Assembly (NCBI RefSeq): GCF_900099805.1
Contig: NZ_FNDR01000011.1
Coordinates: 1 to 64,000, forward strand
DNA: 64,000 nt
Reading direction: 5' to 3'
Source: Variovorax sp. OV700
Lineage (GTDB): Bacteria; Pseudomonadota; Gammaproteobacteria; Burkholderiales; Burkholderiaceae_C
Both the position numbers and the translations under genes were made by a program. Positions within the stretch are counted from its first letter, which is position 1; every line of letters starts with the position of its first letter. The notes beneath the pieces are model-generated. The model had not been told where the DNA came from. It saw only the letters and a list, made by a program, of their open reading frames with translations, and did not search any database. This document shows positions 9,812-18,282 of the stretch, in pieces.

Positions 9812-9842
9812 TGAGACTTCGCGCGTCTTACCGTCTTCCCGG

Positions 9843-10241
9843 ATGATGGCCATGGCTTCGGGCAATTTCTGGTACCTCCTCATCCCGCTGGCCGCGCTGG
9901 TCGTGGTGGTGTCCGGCGCGCTCGGCGTCATGAAGCTGCAAAAGGCATCGAATGCCAAGGCAGCGGGCGCCGATCGCGCCGCGCATGTGTTGCGTGTCGG
10001 CTTGCCGACGACCGCCAAGGTGCTGGACAGCACCGATACCAGGACGCGCATCGACCGCATCTACATACTCACCCGCCTGCGCCTGCGTGTCGATGCAGTG
10101 GGAGGGTTGCCGGATTTCGAAGCGGAGCTCACGGTGCCCCTGTCGCCGGTGAAGATGCCGCAGTTCGCACCGGGCCGCACGGTGCAGGTCAAGGTGGACC
10201 CGGCCACGCGCGACATCGCCATCGACGAGCCGAAGCAATGA
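9843..10241 (+). CDS. Small single-pass membrane protein in vgrG module
   Basis: 132 residues from ATG 9843; further ATGs at 9846 and 9852, and a TTG at 9804 overlapping vgrG, are alternatives, and none has a clear ribosome site. Residues 6-30 form one hydrophobic helix followed by Lys/Arg, then a ~90-residue domain rich in beta strands (an arginine-dense RIYILTRLRLRV strand, then PLSPVKMPQFAPGRTVQVKVDP). This is a general shape for small envelope proteins with an OB or PilZ-like fold. I do not recognise the family. Position between vgrG and its adaptor makes an accessory or immunity role possible, but nothing in the sequence proves it. Confidence 0.65.
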   Translation: MMAMASGNFWYLLIPLAALVVVVSGALGVMKLQKASNAKAAGADRAAHVLRVGLPTTAKVLDSTDTRTRIDRIYILTRLRLRVDAVGGLPDFEAELTVPLSPVKMPQFAPGRTVQVKVDPATRDIAIDEPKQ

Positions 10242-10296
10242 AGATTCCACACATCCTGCCCGCCGCCGAGTCATCGCCAAAGGCCCGCAGAGCGTC

Positions 10297-12885
10297 ATGA
10301 AAACGGTCAAGCCCTTCCGCCTCAGCACATTGACGCGCCCTTACCGCTGGCAGGGGCGTGACACGCTGGGCGTTTCGGTGCTCGGGCTGGTCAGTCTGGA
10401 AGCGCAACCGATGCTGCTGCCCGAGCAGGAGCTCTGGCAGCTGGCGGCCGAGGAGATCGGGCCGGGCAACGTATTGGATCTAGGGGTTCCGAAGCTGATG
10501 CCTGAAATGCTCGTGAGCGGCCATGCATACACCGCCCACCAGCAAGAAAAGACAATCTGCGCCGTCAAGGTTCGGCTTGCCGAAAAGGAGAAGGCGCTGA
10601 CCGTGTCCGGCGACCGTTTCTGGCTCGACGGCCGCGCCACCACGCCGCAGCCGTTCGACAGCATGCGGCTCGACTGGGCGCACGCATACGGCGGTCCTGA
10701 CGTTCCCGAGAATCCGCAGGGAATGGGCCGGGTCGACGAAACGGTCAACGGAGTGCCCGTGCGGCGTGTGCCCAATGTGGAGGCGCCGGATGCACGTATG
10801 GCCTCTCGCGGTCAGCACGTGCGCCCCGCCAGCATGGGCGCGATTCCGCCGGACTGGCCCCAGCGCATGCGACTGCTGGGCACCGCATACGGACAGCAGT
10901 GGCTGCAGGAGCAGTATCCGGGCTTCGCCGACGACATGGACTGGCGGTTCTTCAATGCCGCGCCGCCCGACCAGCGCTGGCCTGATGCGGCCGAGCTGCC
11001 GGCAGGCGCCGACTATGAAATCTGGAACATGCATCCCACCGAACCGGTGCTGCGTGGCGCATTGCCACGCTGGCGGGCACGGTGTTTCGCGAGTTGGCAA
11101 AAGGACGGCGGCGACTTGCAGGAAGCGCAGCTGCGCCTGACCACCGCATGGTTCTTCCCCCATGTGCGGCGCGCGATCCTGATCTGGCATGGAAGCTTCG
11201 CGATTGCCGAAGACGATGCGGCGGACGTGAAGCATCTGATGCCGGCGCTCGAACTGGAGGCCGAGTCGAGGCCCTTCTCGCATTACGAGGCGGTGCTGCG
11301 GCTGCGCCTGGACCCCGAGACCGCGATTCACGCGGTGCGGGACAGCGACCTCGTACCCAAGGCTGTCATGGGTGCCTGGGCGGCAGACCAGATGCCCGAC
11401 GTGGCGAATCGTCCCATGGTGCGCAACCAGCGTGCCGGGCAGCTCCGCGACTACGAGACGCGGCGCGCAAAGCTGGAAAGCGAAGGGCTCGATCCTGCGA
11501 AGTTTCTGCCACCCCCGGTGCTGCTCGAGGGCACACTGCAACTGGAGGATCTGCCGGAATACAGTGCGCGGGCCGAGCAAAAAATTACGCAGGCCCGCGA
11601 CGAGCTCAAGGCCCGCAGCGAAAAGGCGATGGCGGAATTGGGCGTCGAAGGCTCCGATCCCGCCGACGCGGCGGGGCGTCGCCGCTTCGATCCCGACCAG
11701 ATGATCGAGGAGCTGGCCCGGATCGAGGAGTTCGGGCGGCAGGGCCGTCCCGAGGGCGTCGAGGAGGCGGCCCAGGCGGCGCTGGCGCGCGAGCGCATGG
11801 CCTCGCAGATTCGTCAGGGGCATCTCTATACGGCCCATCTGCTCGATCCGGCCCCGGCGATGACCACCTTCCGCGCTGCCAAGCTACGCCGGCGCCTGGG
11901 TGCCGCCGAGCCGGGGCAGCGCCGGTTCGCAGGCGCGAATCTCACAGGCGCCGATTTGTCTGACATGGATTTGAGCGGTGCCGATTTTTCGGGCGCGAAT
12001 CTCGAGGACGCCAACCTTGCCGGCGCACGCCTGGACGGATGCGATTTCACGCGGGCCGTGCTCGCGCGCGCCCGGCTGGAGCGCGCGACGCTTACCAACG
12101 CGCGGCTCGATCACGCGAATATGGGTGGCGCGCAATGCGACGGCGCGAACTTCGGCGGCGCGAGCCTGCGCCATGCGAACTGCCACAAGACGGTCTTTCG
12201 CGCCTGCGTGCTGGCCGACGTGGAGTTCGAGGCAACCAACACCCACGAAAGCGTCTGGCAGCAATGCGACGTGCGGCGTTCCCGGTGGCAGCAGGTCGCC
12301 ATGATGAAGATGACGCTGGAAGATGTCTCTTTCGACGAAGCGCAATTCCGGCAGATGGGATGGATCGAATGCACGCTCAAAGGCGTGTCCTTCGCGCATG
12401 CCACCATAACCAGTTGCGGCTTTGTTGCAATCGGCGGATCGGAGGGTCTCGATTTCACGGGCGCCACGTTCGCTGCCTGCAGCTTCTCGAGCGACAGCAT
12501 GTTGGCCGGCGCGGTGTTTTGCGGCGCGGCCTTCAAGCACTGCGGTTTGCGCGGCGTGACACTGACGGGCGCGGACCTCAGCGGCGCGCGACTCGAAGGG
12601 TGCGATTTTTCCAGTTGCGATCTGCGCCGCGCGCGGCTCGATCGGCTGGACGGCGGTGAAAGCCTCTTCGTGCGCGCCGACTTCTCGCAAGCCTCGCTGA
12701 TCGGCGCGAACCTGATCGATGCCAATCTTTCCAAGGCCGATCTGCGCATGGCGGACTTCCACAACGCGAACCTGTTTCGCGCAGACGTGTCGCAAGCCGT
12801 GATCGATGGTTCGACGCGGCTGGACGGTGCCTATACCCACAACGCCAAGGTGTTGCCTGCCCGGCGCACCGAGACGACTCGATGA
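10297..12885 (+). CDS. DUF2169 domain / pentapeptide-repeat fusion, T6SS adaptor
   Basis: 862 residues. The N-terminal ~310 residues are DUF2169, a domain found beside VgrG/PAAR genes and thought to load PAAR-type tips. Residues ~380-530 are polar and helical. From about residue 547 to 850 there are about 50 five-residue repeats of the A(D/N)LxG type (ANLTG, ADLSD, ADFSG and so on), which fold as a square right-handed beta-helix. Repeats become irregular near 640-760. ATG 10297 is used; the stop overlaps the next gene as ATGA. A stretch of 55 bp separates it from the membrane protein, so it is likely in the vgrG transcript. Confidence 0.9.
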   Translation: MKTVKPFRLSTLTRPYRWQGRDTLGVSVLGLVSLEAQPMLLPEQELWQLAAEEIGPGNVLDLGVPKLMPEMLVSGHAYTAHQQEKTICAVKVRLAEKEKALTVSGDRFWLDGRATTPQPFDSMRLDWAHAYGGPDVPENPQGMGRVDETVNGVPVRRVPNVEAPDARMASRGQHVRPASMGAIPPDWPQRMRLLGTAYGQQWLQEQYPGFADDMDWRFFNAAPPDQRWPDAAELPAGADYEIWNMHPTEPVLRGALPRWRARCFASWQKDGGDLQEAQLRLTTAWFFPHVRRAILIWHGSFAIAEDDAADVKHLMPALELEAESRPFSHYEAVLRLRLDPETAIHAVRDSDLVPKAVMGAWAADQMPDVANRPMVRNQRAGQLRDYETRRAKLESEGLDPAKFLPPPVLLEGTLQLEDLPEYSARAEQKITQARDELKARSEKAMAELGVEGSDPADAAGRRRFDPDQMIEELARIEEFGRQGRPEGVEEAAQAALARERMASQIRQGHLYTAHLLDPAPAMTTFRAAKLRRRLGAAEPGQRRFAGANLTGADLSDMDLSGADFSGANLEDANLAGARLDGCDFTRAVLARARLERATLTNARLDHANMGGAQCDGANFGGASLRHANCHKTVFRACVLADVEFEATNTHESVWQQCDVRRSRWQQVAMMKMTLEDVSFDEAQFRQMGWIECTLKGVSFAHATITSCGFVAIGGSEGLDFTGATFAACSFSSDSMLAGAVFCGAAFKHCGLRGVTLTGADLSGARLEGCDFSSCDLRRARLDRLDGGESLFVRADFSQASLIGANLIDANLSKADLRMADFHNANLFRADVSQAVIDGSTRLDGAYTHNAKVLPARRTETTR

Positions 12886-13931
12886 CGCGTGACGAACTGC
12901 TGGACAACATTCACCATGGTGTGGCTGTGACCGATCTGGACTGCAGGAACTGGGACCTGCGCGGGCTCGACCTTTCGGGAGCGATGTTCGAGCGCGTGGA
13001 TTTCAGCGGCGCGCAGCTTGCAGGCTGCAGCCTGGAAGACGGCACCCTGTCCAACTGCGCATTCGTGCGCAGCGATCTGAGCCATGCGCGGCTCAAGGAC
13101 GCGCGCTTCTTTCGAAGCCGCCTCGAGGCGGCGCGCCTCGATCACGCGTTGGTGCAGGACGCCTCATTCATGGAGTCGGCCCTCGACGAGGCCGTATTTG
13201 CAGACGCGTGCCTGGAGCGGGTGGCATTCTTCAAATGCCGGATGACGCAGATGAACCTGCGCACCCACCAGTGCGATCGCGTCACGGTCGGCGAATCCCA
13301 GGTGGATCGGCTGGACTGCACAGAGGCCTCGCTGACATTCGCGACCTTCTTCCGGATGGATCTTCGCCAGGTCGAGCTCCGTGGCGCGCGGTGCGAGAGC
13401 ACGACGTTCATGGAGTGCGATCTCACGGGCCAGCGTCTCGCGGGGCAGGAGTTCGTGCTGTGCCAGTTCACCGACAGCCGAATGGACGACGTGGACTTCA
13501 GCGGTGCGGTGCTGACCCAGAGCAATTTCAAGGGGGCGCTGCTGCGCAAGGCGAACTTCTCCGGCGTCGATGCGTGCCACACCCTTTTTCCCGAAGCCGA
13601 CATGAGCGACGCGAACTGCAGCGGCGGGCGCTTCGATCAATCGATCTGGGTCGACGCAAGAATCGAACGCGTCGACTTCGGCGAAGCCCGACTGCCGCTG
13701 AGCGTGTTTCATCGCGCACGCTGCAGCGGCGCAAATTTCCATGGCGCCGCGCTGCAGGACGCCGACTTTTCCCATGCGGAGCTCGTGGACGCCGACATGC
13801 GCGGTGCACACTTTCTTCGCACGCGCTTCCACCGCGCGATGCAGCAGGGGACTCGTTTCTCGGGACGCGGCGGCATCATCGAGAACGATCCGGACCTGTT
13901 CAAAGCCCAGGAATGGAGCGATGCCCATTGA
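12882..13931 (+). CDS. Pentapeptide-repeat protein of the vgrG module
   Basis: 349 residues, almost entirely pentapeptide repeats (about residues 15-325) with central Leu/Phe in each turn, for example LDLSG, VDFSG and ADMSD. It lacks the DUF2169 head of its neighbour and has no signal peptide or membrane helix. ATG 12882 overlaps the previous stop (ATGA), so the two are made together, probably at matched levels. Repeats are Cys-rich for an intracellular protein. The function is unknown: it could pair with the repeat tail of the DUF2169 protein, act as an adaptor, or be a cargo. Confidence 0.88.
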   Translation: MTRDELLDNIHHGVAVTDLDCRNWDLRGLDLSGAMFERVDFSGAQLAGCSLEDGTLSNCAFVRSDLSHARLKDARFFRSRLEAARLDHALVQDASFMESALDEAVFADACLERVAFFKCRMTQMNLRTHQCDRVTVGESQVDRLDCTEASLTFATFFRMDLRQVELRGARCESTTFMECDLTGQRLAGQEFVLCQFTDSRMDDVDFSGAVLTQSNFKGALLRKANFSGVDACHTLFPEADMSDANCSGGRFDQSIWVDARIERVDFGEARLPLSVFHRARCSGANFHGAALQDADFSHAELVDADMRGAHFLRTRFHRAMQQGTRFSGRGGIIENDPDLFKAQEWSDAH

Positions 13932-13977
13932 AGCGCCGCCCTGTGCATGCCAACCCACATCGAGAAGGAAATAGATC

Positions 13978-14637
13978 ATGACCGTCGTTTCACTGCGTGC
14001 AGCCCCGAATGAACCGACGCCGGTCCATTTCATGGGGCGGCTCTCCACGCTGATGCCGGACGGACGGATTGCCGTCGAGGACGAGCAGGGGGCGGTGCGG
14101 CTGTGCCGTCGCGCGGCGAGCTGTCTGCTCAGGCCCGGTGTCGGAGACCTTGTGCTGGTATCGGGCCCGGACAGCACCAGGGCCTATTTGATTGCGGTGA
14201 TCGAACAGGCCGATGGGGCGGTAAGCCACATCGACTCGGCCGGGGAACTGAAGCTGGGCGGCCAGGCCGGCGTATCGATCGAGAGCGCTGGGGACGTTCG
14301 CATCCAGAGCGGCGCCACGCTGGAAATGAAGAGTCTTCAATGGGGCTTGCGAGCCGGCCAGGGGCGCTGCCACGTCGACGAGATGCGCTATACGAGCCAG
14401 ACCGTCGATGCGACGGTGGGGCGTTTTCACCTCGTCGGGAAGGTGTTCGAAGTCGTGGCCGATCGCATCGTCCAGATGGCGCGCAATGCGCTGCGGCTGG
14501 TGGACGAGATCGACCAGGTTCGCGTGGGTCATCTGGACTGCAAGGCCACCGAAACGGTACGGATTCATGGCAACCACACCGTGGTGACCGGCAAGGACCT
14601 CGTCAAGGTCGATGCCGCGCAAATCCACATGGGCTGA
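13978..14637 (+). CDS. DUF3540 protein, T6SS spike-associated
   Basis: 219 residues matching the DUF3540 family that accompanies DUF2169 and DUF4150 genes in T6SS clusters. The N-terminal part holds an OB-like segment (GRLSTLMPDGRIAVEDEQGA); residues ~80-219 are repeated short beta strands (GVSIESAGDVRIQSGATLEM) resembling a needle like that of VgrG. It probably forms a trimeric spike extension on which the PAAR-like tip sits; this is inference from architecture. ATG 13978 follows AAGGAAATAGATC. Confidence 0.85.
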   Translation: MTVVSLRAAPNEPTPVHFMGRLSTLMPDGRIAVEDEQGAVRLCRRAASCLLRPGVGDLVLVSGPDSTRAYLIAVIEQADGAVSHIDSAGELKLGGQAGVSIESAGDVRIQSGATLEMKSLQWGLRAGQGRCHVDEMRYTSQTVDATVGRFHLVGKVFEVVADRIVQMARNALRLVDEIDQVRVGHLDCKATETVRIHGNHTVVTGKDLVKVDAAQIHMG

Positions 14638-14653
14638 GAAGGGAGTTCAAGCG

Positions 14654-15034
14654 ATGTTTGCCAATTGCCAGCTGATGGGAATGGACCTGGCCTTCCCGGA
14701 CGTGTGCAGGACACCCGTTCCCATTCCGTTTCCAAACATGGCCCTCGGCCCCATGGCAATACCCAACGCCTGGAACATCCTGTTCATGGCGATGCCGGCC
14801 CACAACATGGCCACCACCACGCCCATCACCCTGGGTGATCAACCTGGGGCGCTGGGGGGCGTGGTGTCGCAGACCTTCATGCAGCAGTCACGCCATATCA
14901 CCGGTGCGTTCACCGTGCTCCTCAAGGGAACACCCGCGACGCGCGTCACGAGCATCACGGTGCAAAACCGCTGCAACATCGTCGGCATGCGGATCGTGCC
15001 GAGCCAGTTCAAGGTATTGATTCTCGCGGCCTGA
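14654..15034 (+). CDS. DUF4150 PAAR-like tip protein
   Basis: 126 residues from ATG 14654, preceded by GAAGGGAG; an upstream in-frame codon at 14612 lies inside DUF3540 and is unlikely. The protein has the DUF4150 signature: a Pro-rich start (DVCRTPVPIPFPN) and regularly spaced His, Met, Asn and Cys residues, a PAAR-like cone that sharpens the VgrG tip. In many clusters DUF4150 is fused to a toxin; here it ends right after the tip domain, so any cargo must be encoded elsewhere or bind non-covalently. Last gene of the plus-strand block, facing pppA. Confidence 0.88.
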   Translation: MFANCQLMGMDLAFPDVCRTPVPIPFPNMALGPMAIPNAWNILFMAMPAHNMATTTPITLGDQPGALGGVVSQTFMQQSRHITGAFTVLLKGTPATRVTSITVQNRCNIVGMRIVPSQFKVLILAA

Positions 15035-15059
15035 GCGCTACTACGCCTCTAGAAATACA

Positions 15060-15863
15060 TCAGGCAGGCCGCGCCGTCCCCGCCAGCGTCACCTGCTGCG
15101 GAAACCCCACCCACACCGCCAGCGCCGAGTAGTTGTCGCGCGACTCGTCGGCCTTGGCTTCGGCCGCGCGGCGCAGCAGCGCGAGCCACTCTTCCGCACT
15201 GTCGGCCAGCTGCAGCGATCGCTCCATCACCTGCTGCGAGATGAGCTGCCACAACCCGTCGGTGCACAGCAGGAATGCATCGCCGTCGGCGAGCCGCTGC
15301 GGCGTTGACACAGTGGTCTCCGCCGTGGCGCGCGCACCCAGTGCGCGGTACAGCAGGTTGGTCTTCACCAGGCGTTCGCCGCCATTGGCGCCATTGCCCA
15401 TGGCGGCTTCGCCCGAGCGCTCCGACAGGCTGTGGTCTTCGGTGCGCTGCATCAGCGCGCCGCGGCGAAACCAGTAAAGGCGGCTGTCGCCCACATGGGC
15501 CCAACTGGCCTGGCCGCTGGTGCGATCGACAAAGAGTGAGACGATGGTCGCGCTCATCCGGCTCTGGTCGACCATCTCCCGCTGCTTGGCAAGGATGGCG
15601 TCGTTGGCGGCTTTCACGGCCTGCTGGATGTCGTGTTGCGCTACCGATGGGTTGTCGACGAAGGTGTTGAGCGCGGTGTCGACCGCGATGCGCGCGGCCA
15701 GTTCGCCGCCTGCGTTGCCGCCGACGCCGTCGCTCACGACGAAGCAGGCGTTGTATTCGTCGAGGTGGTAGCCGATGGCGTCCTGGTTGCCGCTGCGTTC
15801 GCCGACACAAGAAAACTGCGAGGTGGAAATTGGAACCGCGAAAGCACGGGTGGTTTCAAGCAC
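15060..15863 (-). CDS. pppA: T6SS PP2C-family Ser/Thr phosphatase PppA
   Basis: 267 residues of the PPM/PP2C family. Metal-binding motifs are visible: GNQDA near residue 26, SDGVGG near 44, HVGDSRLYW near 123, CTDGLW near 200 and SRDNYS near 241, supplying the aspartates for two metal ions. In H1-type systems PppA dephosphorylates the FHA protein and turns secretion off, opposing the kinase. Its start overlaps the tagH stop by eight bases, so FHA protein and phosphatase are co-translated. The matching kinase is at 26.06-28.23 kb. No membrane segment. Confidence 0.9.
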   Translation of the reverse strand: MLETTRAFAVPISTSQFSCVGERSGNQDAIGYHLDEYNACFVVSDGVGGNAGGELAARIAVDTALNTFVDNPSVAQHDIQQAVKAANDAILAKQREMVDQSRMSATIVSLFVDRTSGQASWAHVGDSRLYWFRRGALMQRTEDHSLSERSGEAAMGNGANGGERLVKTNLLYRALGARATAETTVSTPQRLADGDAFLLCTDGLWQLISQQVMERSLQLADSAEEWLALLRRAAEAKADESRDNYSALAVWVGFPQQVTLAGTARPA

Positions 15864-17700
15864 GGCGTGCCTCCTTCAAGCGTTCCATCTCCTTGTCGTA
15901 GGCCTGCTGGAAGGCCCGGCCGAAGACGGCCTGGAAGTCGTCCTCGACCGCGGCTGTCGTTTCCGCATGCAGCTTCTGCAGCTGACGCCACAAACGTGCC
16001 TCGCGGCCGCCGGGCAGCAGCTTCTCGCCCAGTCCGCCGTCGTGCGGCGTGGCGGTGTTCAGCGCCGTGGGATCGAAACGCTTCAGCACCGTGAGCAACG
16101 CCGCGCGCATGCCGGCCACCATGCCGAGCTGATGCGACTGCAGGTCGGCGAGCGCGTCATGCACGGCGGCTTCGGGCGACAGGAAGCCGGGCATGCGCGC
16201 GCCGAACATCTGCATCAGCACGGCGCGGCCGTTGGGAAGAATCTTGAACGGGTTGTTTTCCTCGTCGACGATCATCGTGATCTCGGCGCGCACCTCGCGC
16301 TTGAGCATGGCGCGCGACGAGAGCAGTTCGATGGTGCCGTCGGTGAAGGCGCGCATGAGCCGGCCGAGGCGGCGCATGGCCTCGGCGTCCAGCGGCTGCT
16401 GACCGGCCACGTCGGGAACGCCTGCGCCTTCGAGAAAAGCCTTGAAGAGCTCGTCGGGCGAAGCGTTCGATGGCGATGAGGGCGGCGGTGCAATCGGAGC
16501 CGCGGCAGCAACCGGTGCGGGCGCCACAGGTTCGGCCGCCATCGCGACCGGCTCTGGCAGTGCGGCCTTTGCAGGTGCCGATACTGCTGGCGGCGGCGGC
16601 GGCACCTCTGCCTTCACCGGCTTCGCAACAGCCGGCGGATCGATGGCCGCCGGGGTCGGCGGCCTGAACTGCGCCGACATTTCGCGCGCATGGTTCGCAT
16701 GGCTGGGCCCTTGCGGCGCGGCCGGCCTGGCGAGCAGGTCGAGGGCGGGGTGCACGTCGCCGAGCGGGTCTTCGTGGGTCAGCGCAGTGGGGCGCGGATC
16801 CGAAAGCGGCGAAGGCGCGTTGCTGTCGGCGGCAAAGAAAGAGAGCGGGTCCACGCCACGCTTCAGCGCCACGTCGGACATGTCGTTGGCTGCCCGCGGG
16901 TTCAGCTCGGCCAGTGGATCGACCGGATTCCTGCGCGCCTGCGATGGCAGCTCGAAAGGTTCGTGCGCCATCGGGTCGGGCATGGGTTCGGCTGCGCTCT
17001 GTTCGCGGCGCGGCGCGTTCGCGAGGATGGCGTCCCAATCGGCGGCGGAGGGAATCTGCGAAGCAGCCGGACGAGCGCTGGCTGGCGATGGCGATGGCGA
17101 TGGCACCGGTGCCGCCGCCGGTGCAGGCGGCGGAGCGTACACAGGCTTCGCAACGGGCGGCGGTTCCGATGGCGGCGGTGGCATGGCCACGGTGGCGGGC
17201 TGTGCCTCGCCAATGGGCAGCGCGCCCGCGCCGAAGAGATCGGAGAACACATCGGACACCGGCGCGGCCGGCAGCAACGTGTCCATGGACGCTGGTGCCA
17301 TCGCATTCGCGGGTGCGGGAACATCGCGCACGGGTGCGATGGGCGGTGGTGCCGTGGCCGGCATTGGCGATGCGGCCACAGGGCGATGCCCGCTTGCCGC
17401 TTCCAGCACGTAGCTTCCGATGGTCACGCGGTCGCCGTCGGCCACCGGCGATTCCTGCTCGTGCTGCAGCGTGCGTCCGTTGACGCCGATGGGAAGCACC
17501 GCGCTCATGTTGCGCAGTACCGCCACACCTTTGTCGTCGAAGCGCACGGTGGCCTGCAGGCGCGAGATCTGGCGCTGCTCGTCGGGCAGCACCAGGTGGT
17601 TGTCGGGGCTGCGTCCAATCGTTCCACCGGGCGCCGCGAGAAGAGCCGAAGGCCCCGAGGCCACCGGCCTGCCGGCATGTTCGATCACCGTCCAACGCAT
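15856..17700 (-). CDS. tagH: T6SS FHA-domain protein TagH/Fha
   Basis: 614 residues in three parts. Residues ~25-100 form an FHA domain with GRSPDN, the phosphothreonine-contacting ISR, and a later NGR. Residues ~110-415 are a low-complexity Ala/Pro-rich linker. Residues ~415-614 are the T6SS-specific C-terminal domain (FKAFLEGAGVPD, then EEVNNPFK-like and FGARMPGF motifs). The protein recognises kinase-phosphorylated threonine and activates assembly. It is transcribed with pppA and, upstream, the small lipoprotein gene, divergent from tssJ-M. The linker is unusually long. Confidence 0.88.
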   Translation of the reverse strand: MRWTVIEHAGRPVASGPSALLAAPGGTIGRSPDNHLVLPDEQRQISRLQATVRFDDKGVAVLRNMSAVLPIGVNGRTLQHEQESPVADGDRVTIGSYVLEAASGHRPVAASPMPATAPPPIAPVRDVPAPANAMAPASMDTLLPAAPVSDVFSDLFGAGALPIGEAQPATVAMPPPPSEPPPVAKPVYAPPPAPAAAPVPSPSPSPASARPAASQIPSAADWDAILANAPRREQSAAEPMPDPMAHEPFELPSQARRNPVDPLAELNPRAANDMSDVALKRGVDPLSFFAADSNAPSPLSDPRPTALTHEDPLGDVHPALDLLARPAAPQGPSHANHAREMSAQFRPPTPAAIDPPAVAKPVKAEVPPPPPAVSAPAKAALPEPVAMAAEPVAPAPVAAAAPIAPPPSSPSNASPDELFKAFLEGAGVPDVAGQQPLDAEAMRRLGRLMRAFTDGTIELLSSRAMLKREVRAEITMIVDEENNPFKILPNGRAVLMQMFGARMPGFLSPEAAVHDALADLQSHQLGMVAGMRAALLTVLKRFDPTALNTATPHDGGLGEKLLPGGREARLWRQLQKLHAETTAAVEDDFQAVFGRAFQQAYDKEMERLKEARRA

Positions 17701-17746
17701 GGCATCTCCGTGTTCATGTGGAGCCGCGGCTCACCACCTGCGGCGT

Positions 17747-18151
17747 TCAACGCTTCATTCGCTTGGCCGCCTCGAACGCCGGGCCCCAGACCGGGTGCTT
17801 GCGCTCGGCAACGCTCAGGTCGAAGTTGGGAAACGCATCGAGAAGCTTGCGAAATTGCGCGCGGCATTCGGGCACCTGGTTGGCCACGCAGTAGCTGAAC
17901 GCCTCGAGCTTCATGGCGTCGAGCCGCGTGCCCGGCTCTGCCGCGTCGAATACCGACACTCCGCCGCTCTTGAGCGTGGTGACGGCCTTGGCGTAGTCGC
18001 CTTCGTCATAGGCCTGCTGCGCGCGTTCGAGCGTGGTGCGCGCCACTTGCTGGCTCAATCGTTCGGGTTGCGGCGGCTCGGGCGGGGGCGTGGTCGTGCA
18101 ACCAGCCACCAAAAATAACGTGAACGCCAAAGCAGGCAGACATGATTTCAA
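17747..18151 (-). CDS. T6SS-cluster lipoprotein with TPR-like body
   Basis: 134 residues with a lipoprotein signal: lipobox LVAGC at Cys18, Thr at +2, so probably outer-membrane. The mature part begins Pro-rich and then has a helical-repeat pattern (QAYDEGDYAKAVTTL). Translation appears to start at a TTG at 18151, supported by AGGAGA six or seven bases upstream; the nearby ATG at 18143 is in another frame. It lies 46 bp upstream of tagH on the same strand and divergent to tssJ. No family name is known to me; association with the envelope part of the T6SS is likely from context. Confidence 0.7.
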   Translation of the reverse strand: MKSCLPALAFTLFLVAGCTTTPPPEPPQPERLSQQVARTTLERAQQAYDEGDYAKAVTTLKSGGVSVFDAAEPGTRLDAMKLEAFSYCVANQVPECRAQFRKLLDAFPNFDLSVAERKHPVWGPAFEAAKRMKR

Positions 18152-18189
18152 TCTTCTCTCCTACCTCGCAAAAGGCAATGCTTGAGATA

Positions 18190-18218
18190 GTGTGCCGCTG
18201 TCATTGCGACAGGCACAC
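18190..18218. promoter_or_regulatory. Inverted repeat in the tagH/tssJ divergent region
   Basis: GTGTGCC-gc-TGTC (18190-18202) faces GACA-GGCACAC (18208-18218) around a five-base centre: eleven matched pairs with a two-base bulge. It sits between the lipoprotein TTG (18151) and tssJ ATG (18283). A GATAAT -10-like hexamer at 18248-18253 faces tssJ, without a convincing -35. It could be the binding site of a regulator controlling both transcripts; no regulator gene lies nearby. Confidence 0.4.
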
Positions 18219-18282
18219 GATGCGACGCGGTTCGTGCGCACGACTTCGATAATATAGGCCGCGAACCTCTGGGGAAGATCTC

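Noticed and set aside
10297..13931. Pentapeptide-encoding tracts considered as DNA tandem repeats
   Set aside because: The 15-bp periodicity is at protein level; codons vary from unit to unit, so it is not a nucleotide satellite.
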